Origin: Dolomedes plantarius
Lineage: Eukaryota > Arthropoda > Arachnida > Araneae > Dolomedidae
Assembly (NCBI GenBank): GCA_907164885.2
Contig: OU015503.1
Location: 129,229,618-129,293,617 of the forward strand
Direction of reading: 5' to 3'
Length of the DNA stretch: 64,000 nt
Positions 23,001 to 38,000 of this stretch are shown here, one piece after another. The translations under genes and the position numbers were made by a program. The notes under the pieces are model-generated. The model saw only the letters and a program-made list of their open reading frames with translations, was not told the origin of the DNA and did no database searches. Each line of letters begins with the position of its first letter. Within the stretch, counting starts at the first letter, position 1.

Positions 23001-26000
23001 TTAGTATGTTCTATTAGATTTAATTTCAATATTTTTGTCTACATTATTTTGTCTGTAAAAATATCCGTTACGATTTTTTTATAAATATATATATATTTTT
23101 GGCATTAATTACATACATTGACCATTGTATTTAATTTGAATGTACTCTGTAGCGAATCACGGATATTCAGCTAGTAGGAAGATAAAACAAGCCTAACTTA
23201 TTCTTTGAAATAAAAATAGTTTATTTACTATAATATAGACATTATTTTTACACAGCAAAATATTACCAAAAAACAAAAGATTTAAAATGACATCTAACAT
23301 AGCAAGACCACATAGCACATATAAGGTATGCATGATGAAGGCATAATGGACGAAGGAGAGACATCATGTTAATGTAGGAAGCATTAAAGCAATATTATTA
23401 GTGACATATAAATAAATAAATATAACACACAAGCCATTTTAATGAAATAAAATTTTTTTTAATGAAATAAAAATTTCATTAAAAAAAGTGATCAGAAGTG
23501 ATGAGCTCAAAAAAAGAGACTGAGAGACTGCTGACCAGCGAAGCCTGATTGCAATTTTTTAAACATTATATAATTAATACTTTTAGATATTAGTATTATG
23601 AATTTATAGTGATTGTTTTGTTTGTTATTTATAAATGTTCTACTTTATTTGAAAAAGTGATTTATATGTAATTAAAATGTTCTTTTTTCACAAATTGTAT
23701 TTCTATTGATATAATAAATATAAATTTTTGCTGATGGTTATGAATAAATATTATATCCTGTATTTCTACACCCCATCCTCTTTTTTTTTCTTGAGTTCTC
23801 TTTATATACTTTCAACTTCTGGCAACCCTAGTTTGATGAGAATACATTAATCATGAAATATCTCCAAAATTGGAGTTCAGTGATCTAGGTTATGTTCAAA
23901 TGTTAGTCTTATGAAGTTAAAAGTTTGTACGTCTTTTGCTTTTTCTTTTGCTTAGAATTGAACGCATTCATCAGCTGATAAATGCAGGGGTTGATGTCAA
24001 TGCTCCAGATTCTCCCGAAAGTGGCAATCGAGCATTACATTGGGCTGTCTGCTTTGGAAAACCTGAAGCTGTTCAATGTCTGTTAGGTATGTGCATTTGA
24101 GAATTTGTTGCTGTTTGCCAATGTAGGGCACTTGTCCATTAAGACATTCACAGAGTCTATGAGAATTAATAGGGACACTGTACAGAGACCTCCATTTTGG
24201 CTGAACACTCCCAGGAATATGTGTGTGTGTATGTGTAGGGGGGGAATTATACCTTCTCTTACCTTGTCTAGCCTCAGAGACTTTCTGGGCTACAGATTTT
24301 ATGTGTCCACTAGCTGAATACCCATGTTTCGCTGTGGAGTACATTCAAATAAAATACAATGGTCAATATATGCAATTAATGCCAAAAGAAACCCCCCAAA
24401 AATATATTTATAATAAGTACAATGGTCAATGTATACAATTAATGTTTAAAAAATAAAATAAAATAAGTAAATAAAAAATAATAAAAAATTGTAACGTATA
24501 TTTTTGTAGACAAAATAATGTAGAAGAAACTCTTTAAATTAAATCTAATAGAACATACTAAAGAATATAATATAGTTTGAGGAACATTTCTTTTACTGTA
24601 TTTTAATATTTTTTAGGGTAATGTCCAATCGTCAGCCACATTAGAAAGAAAAAAAAAAATTTTTTTTTCTCAATTTATTTTGTTGTTATGCACGTGACGC
24701 AAAATTAGTTTAAAATATCACAAAAAGAAAGGAAATCTTGTGATCAGCATTTAATAAATTAAATTCTAAAAATTTTTAAAAATTCACCAAAAATCAGAAA
24801 ATGGAGGTAACTATTGAAAAAACATTTGATTTTAAAGGAATTTTTAGGATCTTTCTCGTAATATAAATTTTATAACCCTCAAATTATTATTTTAAATGCG
24901 AACTTAAAAGAATGTTATAAAAACAGCTTAAAATTTAATTTAAAAAAATCTCAGAAGAATTTTTCAAAAATCTTAGTGCACCCCTACACTATATGAAGAA
25001 TCGCCATTGTTGTAACCGTATTCTTTTATTTATTTCTTATTAATTTATTTTAACTGATGTTTTAACGTATAGATTATTAATTTAAATTAATTTAGAAAAT
25101 CTTAAGGATTAACGTTAGATTGAGGCGCGTTGTGAAAACCTCAAAAAGAATAAGAATTTAATTTTAACCGCAATAACCAAGTTCTAAAGGGAGTAGCGAG
25201 TATTTTAACGATTCTGTAATTAACCAAAAAAAAAAGAAATAATTAAAACTTACTCTTCAATAAAGAATTGACGACGAGACACAAGCTTAGGGGTAAAACA
25301 CAAATTTTATTTAAATATTAACTTCTTATTACTCTTATCGTAATCTCTAACAAAAATTAAAAACTTGACAAGTAAGAGGCACAATTCCCCGATGACACAC
25401 ATATATATATATATTTTTTTAATTAATGAATTAAACACATAACGAAATAATAAAACAAAAATTAGTTGGTGGCTGGTTAGAACCCAAAAAAATATATAAA
25501 ATAAAAATAAATAAATAAAAAAAAACTTCATATAAAACCTTAATAATAAAAAAAAATCAAATAAAATGCATATTACCGGTTTAATGACTGCAGTCTAGAA
25601 AAATAAAGAAATGAAATAGGAAAGAAAGGCCATAAGGAAAGATTAAAGTTTAGGGGAGTTTAAGGGAGGGCATGCCCAATTTAAAAAAAAAGGTTATAGG
25701 CCTCTTCGTGAATTCAAGTCCTCCATCATCTTGCAGGAACGTATCTTTTTCTCCATCAGGGCGTCAAAGGGGGCGACTCTGCTCTCTCAAGGTAAAAATC
25801 TCTCTCTCTCTCCACGACTTTTTTTTGTTGTCAACTCCGGAGCCACTTTTTCACTTGAAACATCCGCGTCGAAAAAAGTAGTTCTTGATTCTCCTTCTCC
25901 TATTGGGGAGTCTCGCCAAGCCTCTGTTTGTATCCTTGCGCGTCACAGACGTAAACAACTCCTTTCGCGGAATCTCGATCTTCGGTGGTCTTTCTGGTGA

Positions 26001-29000
26001 GTCAGGGATTTGCTAAAAGCATTAAAATTCCGATGTTCTGGTGTTCTAATCCCTGAGATCATGGGAGAGTTCACGGATTCACGACAAAATGGCACTGCTG
26101 AAAGTATTGAATTACCCATAGCTGGAAGGGACAGGATTGAAACGGAAAAAGGAGTAGCAACTTTAGAAAATATTTAGTTTTCTATTATTTAAAACAAAGG
26201 TTCTCCAGCCAATAAAATAAAATAAAATAAAAAAAATTATAATATACCAGCCACCTAAATGATAGTAATAATAAATTCATATCTTAAACTTTTAAATGTC
26301 ATTACACTAATTTCATGTATTTAAAACTTTAAATGTCAGCACAACATTATTACTTCCCCCTGATGGACAAAATTTTTTGTCACAAAAAATTTTTATGAAC
26401 TTATACAGGACCACATATACCTACTACTAATGAGAACAACCATTGTATACACATATATATAATGAAAAATTCAAGGAATCAAAAGGTATAAAAAAAACAA
26501 TAAGTGAAGCACCCGCACACAAAAAGCAAAAGAAATTTGTTTGGCTACAAAATAATTCGTGATTGTCTGCTGAGCCAAAACATCAAATCACTACCAAAAA
26601 AAACTTACAAAAGTTAAGAATCCATAAATACGATACACTCTTAACACACTACAGTACTTGAGTCCAAAAATTGCATGAGCCTATGATGGACCAAGACATA
26701 AGCACACTACCTAACTTTGATAAAAAAAAAATGTAAATAAATGTATAAAATATAAGAAACTTTGCACAACAACCTTCTTCTTTTACAAAAAAAAATACTT
26801 TGCGACATAATAGTTCTCTTCCTGAGTTTAAAGTCCTAAACGCAAGTTTACTCCACTTAGTTCTTCCAGTATATGATGTTGAGGCACAGATATTATGAAC
26901 ACTGTGATCAGTAGTGTTCAATGTTACGTCAGAGATTTTCTTTTATCTCAGACGTGAGTTGATGTGATTACACCATCGATCACTCCCTGCACCCCGGCAC
27001 CCCACTCTATCTCGAGAAAAGTTGTAGCTGCAGTTCACCGTTAATGAATCGCTATGAGATGTTACGTGGCATGATGCCTGATGAGGCACTAACTGTTGAC
27101 ATTGGATTGGCATCTCTCCTCTGTACACTTCCGTAGATGTCTCCGCCAGCGGATGTGTCTACTCCTGGCCAGGTTGAAGATATGAAGATGAGACCGCCCC
27201 TCCATCAATGCTGTTGACGATACACGTTGGTTAAAAATTTATGAGTGGGAGCCGTGACACAGAGAAGACCAAAGCGGTTCACAAACAAGTCCATGGGGCC
27301 TTATTGACCGGTGAAAGTCTATAACATTGTTGCACCTAAGGACTTTTTTTTTTTTCTTTCACATTTGATTGTTCTCACACTTGTATCTGAGTTTTATACA
27401 TCAAAAACTGTTACAATTCTTTCCCGGGAAAAAAAAAAAATTTTACACCATAGATGTACAAACAACATTCCCTATATAAAAATGCAAAGTAATAAACACA
27501 CTGTACTCTAAATGTTTACTATAATTATCAAACACCAAAAAAAAAAATCTACAGACAAAAGATATACTCAATACAAAATCACAATTTCATTTTTTGTTAT
27601 TAACCTTCTTCACAAAACCATTATTGTCCCTGGGCCTTAAATTATAATTGCATTTGCCAGTGGACTTTGTATTTTTACTACGTGTCACAATTTGGGAGTT
27701 TGTCAAATTATTATTACTCGAGTTAAAATTAGACTGTACATCAACATTTGCATGTGTATCCTGAACCACTGAATCATTACTAAAATCACTATTATTATCT
27801 AGGAAACTAACATCAGATATTTCAATATCATCTAGAGCATAGGGAGAAGCTGGTCCATTTTGACTATTAACAACATTGCTGTGGGTTTGATTATTCGATA
27901 TAGAAAAGTTGGGAATAACATATTGATAATTTGGGCTACGCGTAAGGGGTGGGAAGAAAGGCATAGTTATTTGATCATCAATATAATTGTACTGAGATTC
28001 ATCATGATTGTTAACATTTACTTTAGGGGAAAGAGGGGTAGTTGTTTCTTCTGGTACTGTTAAAGAAGGAAAAATTATTCTATCTGGAATTAAGGTTAAT
28101 CTATCTACATGTACCACCTGTTCATCACTAGGAGAATTAATATTAACAATTTTATAATTAACAGGACTAGCTTGTGCCTTTACTCTATATGTGCCCCTAT
28201 TGAATTTAGTGAACTTTTTAGATTGTCCAACCTTAGTGGCTGGGGTAAACAACATAACTAAATCGCCTACTTTGATATTTTTATCCTTACAATTTTTTAA
28301 ACGGTAACTTTCCTGTCTCTCGGCTGCTATAATTAAATTCTCTTTCACTGTTTTAAAAGCTTCCTGCATTCTTAAAGTTAAATCCTCAGCTAAATCTCTT
28401 TGATCTGCATATGATCTAGCAGATGGCGATGTGAGAAGGGTTAACAGCAAAGTAAGGTCCCTACCATACACCAGATGTGCGGGTGTATCTTGTATGGCTG
28501 AATGAAAAGCAGTCCTGTGAGCTAGAACAGCAGAATGAAGGTACCTATCCCACTCATTTTCAGTAGAGTCAACCAGATGTTTAAGTGAGTTAATGATGGT
28601 AGCATTAACCCTTTCCACAACACCATCAGTGCTAGGATGATAACTTGTAGAAAAATGTTTATTTATCCCTAACTTTTCGTATACTTTTCTAATACTATGA
28701 GCTAAAAATGAAGATCCCCTGTCTGTTATCATATGTTCAGATATACCATGCGTGCAAATGAATTTTTCTAATGTAGCTGTTACTGTTTCCGTCTTAATGT
28801 CAGTGACTGGGTAAGCCTCAACCCACCTTGTAAAATAATCGCTAATGACCAGAATGTATCTATTCCCTGCCTCAGTGATTGGTAGAGGACCAACGGCATC
28901 CATACCTATTCTTTCAAAAGGTCTACTAGTTATTTGAATGCGTTGTAATGGAGCCTTTTGTTTGCTTTTAAAACCTCTCCGTTCAAGACACGATACACAG

Positions 29001-32000
29001 GATAAAACATAATTTGCAATGTGTCTATACATCCCTGGCCAAAAGTAATTTTGTTTCACTCGATATAATGTTCTCTTAAAACCTGGGTGTGCTGCAGTTA
29101 TGGAGTCGTGGGCAAGAGTAAGTACCTCTGATATTAAAGTTTTGGGAACAAATAGTTTTTCTATGTTAAATTTTGACTTATTATATTTTGGGATGCAATA
29201 TAAAATATCGTCTTTTAAAAAGTAAGTATTACCTTTAATATTTAATTCTGAAACAGTCTTTAATTGATCAATTAAATTTTTACATTTATTATCAGTCTGT
29301 TGCATTAATTTAAGTCTATTAGTAGGAAAAGGGTTAATTTTTGTCTCAACTTCTTGGACTGTAGCTACATTAACTAACCGTGACAAAACATCAGCCGGTA
29401 CGTTGATCTTCCCAGGTACATGTTCAATATCAAAATCATAATTCTGAAGAGCTAACACCCATCTAGCAACACGACCACTATCTTTGAGCTTGAGTGCATA
29501 AGAAAGAGCTTTCTGGTCACAATACAATTTAAACTTTCTACCATATAAGTACTGCCTGAAATAATTAATAGCCCAAACTACCGCTAATGTTTCCCTCTCG
29601 AATACACTATACCTTGTTTCAGCATCATTAAGTCGTCTGCTTGCATATGCCACTGGGTGATTCATACCATCCTCTCCTTTTTGACTAAGTACAGCACCAA
29701 TTGCATAACCCGAAGCATCAGTATTTAAAACGAAATTTTCTTTTACATCTGGTAACATTAAACAAGGATAAGATACTAAATTCTCTTTAAGTTCATTAAA
29801 CGCTAAATCAGCTACATCCCCCCATTCAAAAGTGACTTTCTGTTTAGTTAAATTTGTTAAAGGTATGGCAATATGAGCAAAATTTTTTATAAATTTTCGA
29901 TAGAAATTGCAAAGGCCTAAAAATGATCTGACTTGCTTTTTATTCTTGGGTATAGGAAAATTCCTCACGGCTTCCACATTACGTGAATCCGGCAGAATTT
30001 TGCCATCTACTACCTGGAAACCTAAATACACAATTTTATCCTTAACTAATTGACATTTTGCAGGATTGACCTTTAAATTATGTTTACCTAGACGTTTAAA
30101 AACCATATCTAATTTATCTAAGTGTTCCTCAAAGGTTTCTGAAGCAATTATTAAATCATCCAAATAAGTGTTAATATTCCATTCTTTTAACCCTGCTAAA
30201 ACAATTCCTAACAATCTCTGGAAAGAGGAGGCAGCATTCTTCAAACCTTGTGGTAACCTATTCCACTGATATAAACCAAAATCAGTGCAGAATGCAGTCT
30301 TGTGTCTGTCTGTAGGATTTAAGTTCATCTGCCAATAGCCTGAACACAAATCGAGAGATGAATAAAATTTAGCCCCATGTAATGAATCTAATAAATCAGT
30401 AATTAATGGCAAGGGAAATGGAAGAGGTTGGGTTTTCACATTTAACTTTCTATAATCACAAACTAACCGGTAAGAATTGTTTTTCTTTTTGACTAAAATA
30501 ATTGGAGAAGCATAGGGTGAATCACTGACAGAAATTATCCCTGAATCTAATAATTGATTGATTTGAGTCTTTAATTCATCTTTCAATGCATGAGGAGTCC
30601 TGTATGGTTTTTGCCTAATTGGTACTTCATCAGATAAATAAATTCTATGGGAAACAGTGTTGCAGCCAGTCAATTTCTGTACTGAATCTGCAAAGACATC
30701 CGAATGTTTATGTAAAAGAGCTAACAGCTTAGATTTTTGCTCCTCATTCTGTATATGTGCCAAATCAAATTGTCCCCCAAATAATTCAAGATCTTCATCT
30801 ATTGATTTTTCTCCTATCACATTAACTTCTGCTTCTTCCATTCTACTCACTACAATTGGTTCTACACTAACTAATCTTGTATTTTTGTTTATATGTAAAT
30901 CCTCATCTGAAAAATTGGCTACCTTAACTAAATATTTATTCCCATTATTATTATCATTCACTGAATTTGAAACCACCCATGGATTGGCTAGAGAGTGTCT
31001 TGATGGTTGAATTAAAACAGTATTTGAATCTAACATTTTGTTGCCTGTATGCACCCATACTAAAAGTTCTGACCTAGGAGGTATAATATGCTTCATTAAT
31101 GTTCGCCCTATCACACTATTATCGTGAAACTGTATGTGCTCATACTGAATATTATTCGTATCCTTACCCATACAATTATCATTAGTAGTTACGTTAGTTA
31201 CTTGAATATCGCTAGAAATTTTACAATTACTTTTATCTGTATTTTGATGCATATTATCATTACTATTATTAGATTTATCTTTAATTTCAACATTTTTAAG
31301 ATTCTTATTTACAGTTTCTACTTCTGAATTGTTCTCTAAATGACCTTTCTTTAGTTTAGCTTGCTTTTTATAGGGAGATTTAGTAATTGTGTGATTGTGA
31401 TTATCATAAACATTATTGTTTGCATTTTGTTTAAATTGAGTAACATCAGTACCTCTGTACTTATTTTGATAGGGTCTACTTTTGGTTTGGTTGTTATTTC
31501 TCTGGGTTTTAAATTTAGATACATAATGTTGCCTGTTATAATTACCTTGAAATTTATTATCTTTTTTATTAGTACTATCATTAATCAAATTGCATTCATA
31601 ATTATCATTTACATTTACTCTGCTTCTATCTTTTACATTTAACCAAGCCATATTAAATTTATTATTTTGGATATTCTTTTCCTGACAGTCAATTTTCACA
31701 TTATTTTGAATCAGAAACTGTAGTCCTAAAATAGCATCATAATTTAATTTAGAGTTGTTGTTGTCTATATAAAACTGTACATTAATTTTCTCTCTCTTAA
31801 TTTTTTGTGTCAAATTAACCTTTTTGGTAATCATTAGTTGGTCGTTGGTAATACCTAAAACTCTCAAAGCACAATCCGACTGTTGGATATCATAACCTTT
31901 CTTTACACATTTATCAATGACTAAATTATTTATTAAATTAATCGACGCCCCTGTATCAATTAAACACTTAACTCTAATATCATCAATATACACTTCAATA

Positions 32001-35000
32001 ATAGGAAGGGAGTCATTTACATTAAATAAGGAATCTATTCTTACACACTCAAGGGGTTTACTCAAAGTCAGTGGTGTGTGTCTGCTCTGCCCCTGAACTA
32101 GTTTAAATTTTCCTGATTGGTGTTGAAATTTTGGTTTGGATATCCATAGTGGTTTGCATTTTGATTAAAACGTCTGGGCTGCCTGCAAATTCGACTTATA
32201 TGGCCCCTTATCCCACAATTAAAACAAACAATGTTTCTGTAATTCGGACGCCTGTCATGTGTTGGTGGTGTATTACGTGGATGATTCTCTCTTTTTAGCT
32301 TTTGGATTTCATCATTTAATTTGGCTACCTTACTATCATTTTCTAAGACTAAATTTTGTATTAGCTCTTTCATTTCTCTTAATTCGGTTTCTATAGTTGA
32401 TGAGTTGTTTGGTAGGGTAACATTAACTTGTGCTGAAGATGCTTCTAAGGCAGCACATTCTTCCTCTTTAAGTGCTAATTGCCACAAGTTGTCAAAGCTA
32501 TTATGTGGTTGTGACATTACAAATCTCCTAACCGATGCTCTCATCCCTGCTAAAGCCTGTGTGAGTAGCATTTTTTGCCTAGTATGTTCTTCTTCAGGGA
32601 AACATTGGTATTAAAGCCCCCTAATTCTACTTAAATAAGCTCTGGTGGATTCACTAGATCCCTGACATGCTGTTGTAAATTTTAGTAAGCAATTATCCTT
32701 GAAATTACTAGTGGTGAATCTATCAATAAGTTCCTTTTTAAATTTTTCAAAATTTGTTTCAGTTTTAATTTGGGGTTGTGATGATAGAAATTTATTTGCC
32801 ACACCTGTTAATTTTAATTTAGCTACAAATAATTTGTGCTCATCTGCCCAGTTAGCTATTTTGGCTACCATTTCAATTTGATCAAAATAATCATGGATTG
32901 AGATATTGGGGTTATCTCCAGAAAATATTGGGATCATACCAATAAATTCTCCAAAATTAGGTACCTGTTTAACATTTGGATCAGATTTCTCTGAATTTTC
33001 ACTATTAAGAGCCATTTTCAACACTTAAATGCAACTTTATAATATACTGATTACCACATATAATTTGTTCAATAAATTGATTACTATTATACTTTAAAAA
33101 ATTCAAATACCAGTTATATTACACAAAAAACACGTAAATGTAAATCAGTTTTATCTATTTCCAACATAAATACACTCAACACAAAAAAAAAACAATTATA
33201 TTACCCCTAATTTACACATATATTCATCTTGGAATTGTGCTCTTGATTTAAAACACTCGCGATTCAAAATCCTCGTATCCTTTTCGCTCTCACGGCACCA
33301 TTTGTTGTAACCGTATTCTTTTATTTATTTCTTATTAATTTATTTTAACTGATGTTTTAACGTATAGATTATTAATTTAAATTAATTTAGAAAATCTTAA
33401 GGATTAACGTTAGATTGAGGCGCGTTGTGAAAACCTCAAAAAGAATAAGAATTTAATTTTAACCACAATAACCAAGTTCTAAAGGGAGTAGCGAGTATTT
33501 TAACGATTCTGTAATTAACCAAAAAAAAAAGAAATAATTAAAACTTACTCTTCAATAAAGAATTGACGACGAGACACAAGCTTAGGGGTAAAACACAAAT
33601 TTTATTTAAATATTAACTTCTTATTACTCTTATCGTAATCTCTAACAAAAATTAAAAACTTGACAAGTAAGAGGCACAATTCCCCGATGACACACATATA
33701 TATATATATATTTTTAATTAATGAATTAAACACATAACGAAATAATAAAAATTAGTTGGTGGCTGGTTAGAACCCAAAAAAATATATAAAATAAAAATAA
33801 ATAAATAAAAAAAAAACTTCATATAAAACCTTAATAATAAAAAAAAATCAAATAAAATGCATATTACCGGTTTAATGACTGCAGTCTAGAAAAATAAAGA
33901 AATGAAATAGGAAAGAAAGGCCATAAGGAAAGATTAAAGTTTAGGGGAGTTTAAGGGAGGGCATGCCCAATTTAAAAAAAAAGGTTATAGGCCTCTTCGT
34001 GAATTCAAGTCCTCCATCATCTTGCAGGAACGCATCTTTTTCTCCATCAGGGCGTCAAAGGGGGCGACTCTGCTCTCTCAAGGTAAAAATCTCTCTCTCT
34101 CTCCACGACTTTTTTTTTGTTGTCAACTCCGGAGCCACTTTTTCACTTGAAACATCCGCGTCGAAAAAAGTAGTTCTTGCTTCTTCTCCTATTGGGGAGT
34201 CTCGCCAAGCCTCTGTTTGTATCCTTGCGCGTCACAGACGTAAACAACTCCTTTCGCGGAATCTCGATCTTCGGTGGTCTTTCTGGTGAGTCAGGGATTT
34301 GCTAAAAGCATTAAAATTCTGATGTTCTGGTGTTCTAATCCCTGAGATCATGGGAGAGTTCACGGATTCACGACAAAATGGCACTGCTGAAAGTATTGAA
34401 TTACCCATAGCTGGAAGGGACAGGATTGAAACGGAAAAAGGAGTAGCAACTTTAGAAAATATTTAGTTTTCTATTATTTAAAACAAAGGTTCTCCAGCCA
34501 ATAAAATAAAATAAAATAAAAAAAATTATAATATACCAGCCACCTAAATGATAGTAATAATAAATTCATATCTTAAACTTTTAAATGTCATTACACTAAT
34601 TTCATGTATTTAAAACTTTAAATGTCAGCACAACACCATATAGATAATCTACATATAGATAACATATTATATATATAGATAACAGGCCTAGACATGAAGA
34701 TATTGAATGTTCTCTTACTAGGATTCGAACAGAGCATCCCCAGGCCTAAGCCAAACATGCCATCACTAGTCACCTCAGCCCCTTATATATTAATAAGGGG
34801 CTGAGGATCTGTGAACATAATATGTTCACAGATGTCAAATTTAGAAAACAAAGATTCTAAACTTTATAAAATAATTTAATATTGATTTTTTACTTTCATT
34901 ATATCTATCTATATACAGGGTTATCAGGAAAGATTTATCTGATTACAAAATTTAATATTTTTCAAAATTGCAAACAGAAAATTATAAGTAATATGTCATT

Positions 35001-38000
35001 GTAAAGTAAGAATGTTTAATTTTTTTTTTCACAGTTGTTCAACATGACTTCCTTTAGTCACCGGTATAATATTGCGATATGCCATTTCTTGCCAAACATG
35101 TAATTTTTTACTATTAACTGTTTGTTAAGCATCACAAGTGCATTGTTTAAGTTCGGGCAAACTTGTAAGCAAAGGTGGTATTGAACACAAAATCTTTGAC
35201 ATATGCAAAGATTTTGTGTTTATGAACACACTGATCTAGTGTGTTTTTTTTGGAGTTCATTCTTTGGTTTTCATCGCCAAAGGATGAACACCAAATGCCA
35301 ATCGATGAACCTCCAAATACCAATGGGCAATGCACCATCTTGTTGAAAAGTGAAATTTGTTCAACAATGAAAAAAGAAAATGTTACAAACTAAAAATTTA
35401 ACATTTTTTCTTTACAATGACATATTAATTATAATTTTCTGTTTGTAATCATGGAAAATATTAAATTTTGTAATCGTATGATTCTTTCCTGATAACCTTG
35501 TACAAAAGGCAAATACCACTCACTGGCTGATCACTGTATCTTTAGAAGCAGAAATTTTGTAGGGTGGTTTTCTGTAGGCTCTATGTGCTCGTTGAAAAAT
35601 CTTTAAATAAAATTTGAATTCTAAGAGGATTCAGCCCCTCTGCATCTCAAAATAAAACACTATCTCTGGAACCATAAAGCCTAAGAAGCTGAAATTTTGT
35701 ACAGATTTAATATTCCCCTATCTGGCCTAAACACAAATGTGTTAAATAGTGGTGGCAGGATTCAAACTGAGAACTTCCAAGTTCCAAGTCCAACGTGCCA
35801 CAACTAGGCTACCTCAGGTCCACATCTGAGAATTTGAAAGGTGAAATATAGGATATACTAGCTGAATACCCATGCTTCACTACGGTGTACATTCAAATTA
35901 AATACAATGGTCAATGTATGCAATTAATGATAAAAGAAACCAAAAAATATATTATAATAAGTATAATGGTCAATGTATGCAATTACGGCCAAAAATAAAT
36001 ATTCATAAAAAATTTGTAACGGATATTTTTATAGACAAAATAATGTAGAAGAAAATATTCAAATTAAATACAACGGTCAATGTATGCAATTAATTTGTAT
36101 GTTTAATATCCATAAGACATACTCATTTGAATTAAATTCTTTAAAAACTTCCATCTCAATGATTCTAGTGGTTAAATTTTATCTTTTACCGTATTTTAAT
36201 AATTATTTTTGTCAATTTATTTAGTTGTTATGCACATGACGCAAAATTAATTTTAAGTATCACATACAGAAAAATCTTGTGATCAGCAGTTAATAAATTG
36301 AATTCTAAAAATGAATCTTTAAGAATTCGCCAAACATCAAAAAATGAAGGTAAAGATTCGAAAAAGATTTCATTTTAAAGGAATTTTATGATCTTTCTGG
36401 TGATGTAAATTTTATAACCCTTGATTATTTTAAATGCAAACTTTAAAGAATGTTACTAAAACAGCTTAAAAATTTAATTTAAAAATATCTAAGAAGAATT
36501 TTTCACAAATCTTTCTTAGTGCACTCCTACACTATAAGAAGAATCGCCATGCAACATTTCTGCCCTTTAGATCCAGTGGTTTGGTCTGTGTGTTATCTGT
36601 CAGTCAATCAGTCAGTCACGGAACTGTTTCATATACAGTGGACGCTCGTTAATTCGAACTCAAAGGTTCTCAGAAAAAAGTTTGAATTATCCGATGTTAA
36701 GAGAAAATATATAACCTTAAATGTGTATCACTGAAGAAGAAAAATCTTCTTGTATGTATAACCTCAGAAAATATATTTTACTATGCTATCTAAAATTAAA
36801 CATATTAAATGCAATACAGGCTTACCTTAATCATAAAATGAAGCAGAAGATATGAAGTAGAAAGTAAATTTTAATTAAAAATGTGAATTACTGTTTTAAG
36901 AAGAACTGTAAAATGGATGTTTGGTTTTGTTTATGATACCTACATTGTTCAGCCAGCTTCTTGTATTGGATACGTAATCAACTGGCAGTGTTTTAATTCC
37001 TTTAAGACTTCGTAGATTCTTAGACTTTCCAATCACTAATAATTTAAGCTTTTCGCTCCCATCCATATTAGCACAAACTAAAGCTGTAATCCTCTCTTTA
37101 CTGCTTTTATCTCCTACGCAAGCATCCGCTTTAGAATGTTATGTCTTGTTTGGCAAGAGTCTATAAAAAATGCAGTTTCGTCCGCATTAAAAAATATCTT
37201 TCGGCAGGTAAGTAGAGAAAAGCCCTGGCAGTTTTGTACCGAAATTAGTGCATACGTCTTCGTTTACATTAGAGCTTTGGCCACATACAGTTTGATAAGA
37301 AATATTGTGCCCTGACTTAAATTGAGAAAGCCCTCCATCACTGCATTTAAAATCTTCAATACCCATTCGACTTGACAATTCATCAGCCCACGTCCGCGCT
37401 AAAGGTCCATTTATCGGAAAATTTCGAGATCTAACATCCTGGAACCATAGCGGTAGAACGTTTTCTAGATCTTCATGGGACACATTTCTCCTGCGTTTCC
37501 TTCCTCTAGCAAATTTTAATTTTTTCCCGTGAATCTAAAATTGACTCCTTGTTTTCCAAATAAGTTGACAAGGTATTTTTTTTAATTCCATAGTCAGCTG
37601 CTAACTTTGATTTACACTCGCCATTCTCTACTTTCTTTAAAATTTCTACCTTTGTCTCCAAAGTTAGGGTTTTGTACTTTCTACGTGTAGACATCCTGAA
37701 TTTTTACACGTTCACACCACACACTGAGGAAGAAAAGCTTGCCAGGTGATGGCCGAATGGCTAGGGTGCTGGCATTCGGTTCAGATCCTGTGGGTTCGAG
37801 TCCTACTGTTGGCATGGATGCTTGTAGCCGTTCGGGATCGGCTTTAAACTGTAGGTCCCGGTCTAATTAGCCCTCATGTAGCAAAAAGTTGACCGTAGCG
37901 CTCCAAACCAAACCAAACCAGGAAGAAAAACTAGTTGAAATTAACTTGTCTGCACCGCAAGCATAACTGACGCAGCTCCCTAGAATCTGTAGTAAAGACT

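Larger units (their letters stand above)
25008..34635 (-). mobile_element. Ty3/gypsy LTR retrotransposon, nearly intact
   Basis: Two LTRs of 1339 and 1333 bases that differ at only about a dozen positions enclose a 6956-base interior coded on the minus strand. The 4-bp direct repeat CCAT flanks the element (25004-25007 and 34636-34639). Order in the minus direction: LTR, primer-binding site, gag with one zinc knuckle, protease, reverse transcriptase, RNase H, integrase, polypurine tract, LTR. This order (RT before integrase) defines Ty3/gypsy. No env-like ORF was found after pol. One in-frame stop interrupts gag. The insertion is antisense to the host gene. Confidence 0.93.

Noticed and set aside
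26649..27128. Possible env gene of the gypsy element
   Set aside because: The two short ORFs are in different frames and show no signal peptide, cleavage site or membrane anchor.
30657..31642. Plus-strand ORFs inside pol
   Set aside because: They are antisense shadows of the minus-strand pol frame.
37737..37810. Possible tRNA-Ser/Leu gene
   Set aside because: A and B boxes fit, but the acceptor stem does not close and the sequence continues into a SINE body with a target-site duplication.
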